DNA from: Anaerococcus vaginalis ATCC 51170
GTDB lineage: Bacteria; Bacillota; Clostridia; Tissierellales; Peptoniphilaceae
DNA: 64,000 bases
Assembly: GCF_000163295.1 (NCBI RefSeq)
Contig: NZ_GG700527.1
Coordinates: 138,271-202,270 of the forward strand
Direction of reading: 5' to 3'
In this document: in pieces, positions 61,450-64,000 of the stretch
Layout of the letters: each line of letters begins with the position of its first letter
How positions within the stretch are numbered: the first letter of the stretch is position 1
The notes under the pieces: generated by a model
The model's database searches: none
What the model was told of the DNA's origin: nothing
Seen by the model: the letters and a program-made list of their open reading frames with translations, nothing else
Position numbers and translations under genes: made by a program

Positions 61450-61920
61450 GTGTCAAGAAAAGGACATATACCAAAAAGAGAGGTAATGCCTGATGCAAAG
61501 TATAACGATAGAGTTGTAACAAAACTAATCAACAACGTTATGCTTGATGGTAAAAAAGGCGTTGCTACAAAAATAGTTTATGATGCTTTCGAAATAGTTG
61601 GAGAAACTTCAGGAAATGATCCATTAGAAGTATTCTACCAAGCTTTAGAAAATATTATGCCAACACTTGAAGTTAAAGCAAGAAGAATAGGTGGAGCTAA
61701 CTACCAAGTACCTATGGAAGTTAGACCAGAAAGAAGACAAACTTTAGGTTTAAGATGGTTAGTTAATTTCTCAAGAGCACGTGGAGAAAAAACTATGGTA
61801 GAAAGATTATCTAAAGAAATTTTAGATGCATCAAACAATGCTGGTGCCAGCGTTAAACGTAAAGAAGAAATGCACAGAGCTGCAGAAGCTAATAAAGCTT
61901 TCGCACACTATAGATATTAG
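61450..61920 (+). CDS. rpsG: 30S ribosomal protein S7
   Basis: The frame is open far upstream, but the GTG at 61450, 8 nt after AAGGAGG (61435-61441), gives the standard 156 residues and the family start [12 protein letters not shown]7 initiates assembly of the 30S head and contacts E-site t[21 protein letters not shown] and the C-terminal [15 protein letters not shown] are typical. Confidence 0.97.
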   Translation: MSRKGHIPKREVMPDAKYNDRVVTKLINNVMLDGKKGVATKIVYDAFEIVGETSGNDPLEVFYQALENIMPTLEVKARRIGGANYQVPMEVRPERRQTLGLRWLVNFSRARGEKTMVERLSKEILDASNNAGASVKRKEEMHRAAEANKAFAHYRY

Positions 61921-61928
61921 GGGGATCA

Positions 61929-64000
61929 ATGTCAAGAGATGTCTCATTAAAAGCAACCAGAAATATTGGTATCATGGCGCATATCGATGCTGGTAAAACA
62001 ACAGTAACAGAAAGAATGTTGTTTTATACAGGAAAGATATATAAAATCGGTGATACCCATGATGGTACAGCAGTAATGGATTCCATGGACCAAGAAAAAG
62101 AACGTGGAATCACAATTGGTTCTGCTGCTACAACATGTTACTGGAATGATCACAGAATAAACATCATAGACACACCAGGTCACGTTGACTTTACAGTTGA
62201 AGTAGAAAGATCTCTAAGAGTTCTTGATGGTGCTGTTGCACTTTTTGATGCGAAAAGTGGTGTAGAACCACAATCTGAAACAGTTTGGAGACAAGCTGAC
62301 AAATATGACATTCCAAGATTTTGTTTCATAAATAAAATGGATGCTACAGGCGCTGACTTTTTCATGTCTGTAGATACAATAAAAGAAAAATTAAAAGCAA
62401 ATGCAGTACCTATAGAAATTCCTATAGGAGCTGAGCAAGAATTTGAAGGTGTAGTTGACCTAGTAACAATGGAATCTGTAACATATAAAACAGAAGACTT
62501 AGGAGCTCACCCAATCAAAGGCGAAATTCCAGAAAATTTAAAAGAAAAAGCTGAAGAATATAGAGCAAATCTTTTAGAAGAATTATCAGAAATTGATGAT
62601 ACAATAATGATGAAATATCTAGAAGGTGAAGAAGTTTCTGAAGAAGAAATCAAAGCTGCTATAAGAAAGGGAACAATTGAAAAGAAAATTTTCCCATGTC
62701 TATGCGGATCAGCATACAAAAACAAAGGTGTTCAAGCACTTCTTGATGCCATAGTTGATTACATGCCAAGCCCACTTGATATACCAGCAGTTCAAGGAAC
62801 TGACCCTAAAGATGAAGAAAAAATTCTTGAAAGAAAAGCTGGAGATAAAGAACCTCTTTCTGCTTTAGCATTTAAAGTAGTAACTGACCCTTATGTAGGT
62901 AAGTTAATTTATGCAAGAATCTATTCAGGAACAATTGAATCAGGTTCATACATCTACAATGCTACAAAAGGTAAGAAAGAAAGAGTAGGAAGAATCCTAC
63001 AAATGCACTCAAACAAACAAGAAGAAATCGAAACAGGTTATTGTGGAGATATAGTAGCTCTTCTTGGACTTAAAAATACAACAACAGGAGATTCACTCTG
63101 CCTTCAAGATGACCAAATAATTCTTGAAAACATGGAATTCCCAGATCCAGTTATCTCAGTAGCTATTGAACCAAAAACAAGAGCAAGTCAAGATAAAATG
63201 GCAATAGGACTTCAAAAACTTGCAGAAGAAGATCCAACATTCGTTACAAAAACAGATGAAGAAACTGGACAAACAATAATTTCAGGAATGGGAGAATTAC
63301 ACCTTGAAATTATCGTTGATAGATTACTTCGTGAATTCAAAGTAGAAGCTAACATTGGTAACCCACAAGTAGCATACAGAGAATCTATTACACAACCTGC
63401 AGAAGCACAAGGTAAGTTTGTAAGACAATCCGGTGGTTCTGGTCAATACGGAGATGTTGTTCTTAGAATTATGCCAGGCGAAGAAGGAGCAGGAATCACA
63501 TTCGAATCCAAAATCGTCGGAGGAGCAATTCCAAAAGAATACATCAAACCAGTTGAAGAAGGTGTTAGAGAAGCAGCTACCCAAGGTATCCTTGGTGGAT
63601 ATCCAATGGTTGATATGCACGTTGAAGTATTCGATGGTTCATACCACGAAGTAGACTCATCAGAAGTTGCCTTCCACGTAGCAGGATCTATGGCTCTTAA
63701 AAACGCAGTAGCAAAAGCTAAACCAATTTTACTTGAGCCAATGGAAAAAGTTGAAATTACTACACCAGATGAATATCTAGGAGATGTAATGGGAGATGTT
63801 TCATCAAGAAGAGGTAAGATTGATGGAATGAATCCAAAAGATGGAATTCATGTATTGAATGCTTTCATACCACTTTCAGAAATGTTTGGATATGCAACAG
63901 ACCTAAGAAGTAAAACTCAAGGTAGAGCAACATATTCAATGCAATTTGATCATTACGCTCAAGTACCTGAAAGTGTAAAAGAAGAAGTATTAAATAAAAA
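61929..64000 (+). CDS. fusA: Elongation factor G (3' end beyond the window)
   Basis: The ATG at 61929 follows GGGGA. The frame is open to the last base, about 690 codons, so only the last codons are missing. GTPase motifs are AHIDAGKTT (G1), RGITIGSAA (switch I), DTPGHVDF (G3) and NKMD (G4). Domain IV contains the GGSGQYGDV and [18 protein letters not shown] loop that reaches the decoding centre. It drives translocation. tuf would be expected downstream. Confidence 0.97.
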   Translation, partial: MSRDVSLKATRNIGIMAHIDAGKTTVTERMLFYTGKIYKIGDTHDGTAVMDSMDQEKERGITIGSAATTCYWNDHRINIIDTPGHVDFTVEVERSLRVLDGAVALFDAKSGVEPQSETVWRQADKYDIPRFCFINKMDATGADFFMSVDTIKEKLKANAVPIEIPIGAEQEFEGVVDLVTMESVTYKTEDLGAHPIKGEIPENLKEKAEEYRANLLEELSEIDDTIMMKYLEGEEVSEEEIKAAIRKGTIEKKIFPCLCGSAYKNKGVQALLDAIVDYMPSPLDIPAVQGTDPKDEEKILERKAGDKEPLSALAFKVVTDPYVGKLIYARIYSGTIESGSYIYNATKGKKERVGRILQMHSNKQEEIETGYCGDIVALLGLKNTTTGDSLCLQDDQIILENMEFPDPVISVAIEPKTRASQDKMAIGLQKLAEEDPTFVTKTDEETGQTIISGMGELHLEIIVDRLLREFKVEANIGNPQVAYRESITQPAEAQGKFVRQSGGSGQYGDVVLRIMPGEEGAGITFESKIVGGAIPKEYIKPVEEGVREAATQGILGGYPMVDMHVEVFDGSYHEVDSSEVAFHVAGSMALKNAVAKAKPILLEPMEKVEITTPDEYLGDVMGDVSSRRGKIDGMNPKDGIHVLNAFIPLSEMFGYATDLRSKTQGRATYSMQFDHYAQVPESVKEEVLNK

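Noticed and set aside
1..64000. tRNA or rRNA genes
   Set aside because: No cloverleaf-like sequence with a T-arm GGTTC-type motif and acceptor pairing, and no rRNA segment, was noticed in the intergenic regions. A covariance-model scan was not possible.

Overview
The window is low-GC DNA (most third codon positions are A or T) with strong AGGAGG ribosome-binding sites, a four-cysteine S14, an LPXTG-type surface protein and clostridial-style anaerobic enzymes. Together these point to a strictly anaerobic Gram-positive bacterium. I infer the anaerobic-coccus group (Anaerococcus, Peptoniphilus, Finegoldia and relatives), but the genus is not proven by anything visible here.

Layout. Positions 1-14892 hold the S10-spc-alpha ribosomal supercluster (rpsJ to rplQ, with secY, adk, infA and rpoA), led by a promoter and a structured leader and closed by an intrinsic terminator. 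Positions 14893-15622 are a gene-free, AT-rich tract of degenerate tandem repeats. Positions 15623-20800 encode a PAS/SpoIIE-type phosphatase, deoC, a cytoplasmic alpha-amylase, a viroplasmin/RNase H protein and a pyrophosphate-dependent phosphofructokinase. Positions 20911-29157 are one 2748-residue cell-wall-anchored protein carrying a 1.7-kb tandem duplication. Positions 29168-37806 are a set of short operons in both directions: glutaredoxin-like protein and DHFR, an SH3/Apf-like wall protein, HydE, a PHP phosphoesterase, a membrane-anchored coiled-coil protein, class III fructose bisphosphatase, a small membrane protein and a nitroreductase. rpoB-rpoC occupy 38061-45342 behind their own promoter and leader. 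Positions 45979-59549 are a 12-gene formate dehydrogenase operon, followed by a convergent, divergent member of the aldehyde ferredoxin oxidoreductase (AOR) family. The window ends with rpsL, rpsG and an almost complete fusA.

How the genes work together. The formate operon is a self-contained module. It has a FocA-type formate channel, a NuoE/NuoF-like NADH-oxidising pair, a five-cluster Fe-S subunit, and a Cys-type (not Sec-type) Mo/W formate dehydrogenase. Next come a ferritin-like protein, the maturation factors MobA, FdhD and two MoeA proteins (one fused to a binding-protein-like domain), and a complete TupABC tungstate importer. The TupA motifs argue that the metal is tungsten. The composition resembles the NAD/ferredoxin-dependent formate dehydrogenases of purine-fermenting clostridia. 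HydE at 31.3 kb shows that the organism also matures an [FeFe] hydrogenase encoded elsewhere.

The most unusual items are these: (i) the 388-residue AOR-like protein, which keeps all four Fe-S cysteines but lacks the segment carrying much of the tungstopterin pocket; (ii) the insertion of the formate/tungsten module between rpoC and rpsL, which are normally neighbours; (iii) WalR-like direct repeats upstream of both large wall-associated proteins; (iv) the mosaic conservation of the surface-protein duplication; and (v) several leaders with mutually exclusive helices upstream of ribosomal and RNA-polymerase genes. No tRNA, rRNA, CRISPR array, insertion sequence or phage gene was seen.
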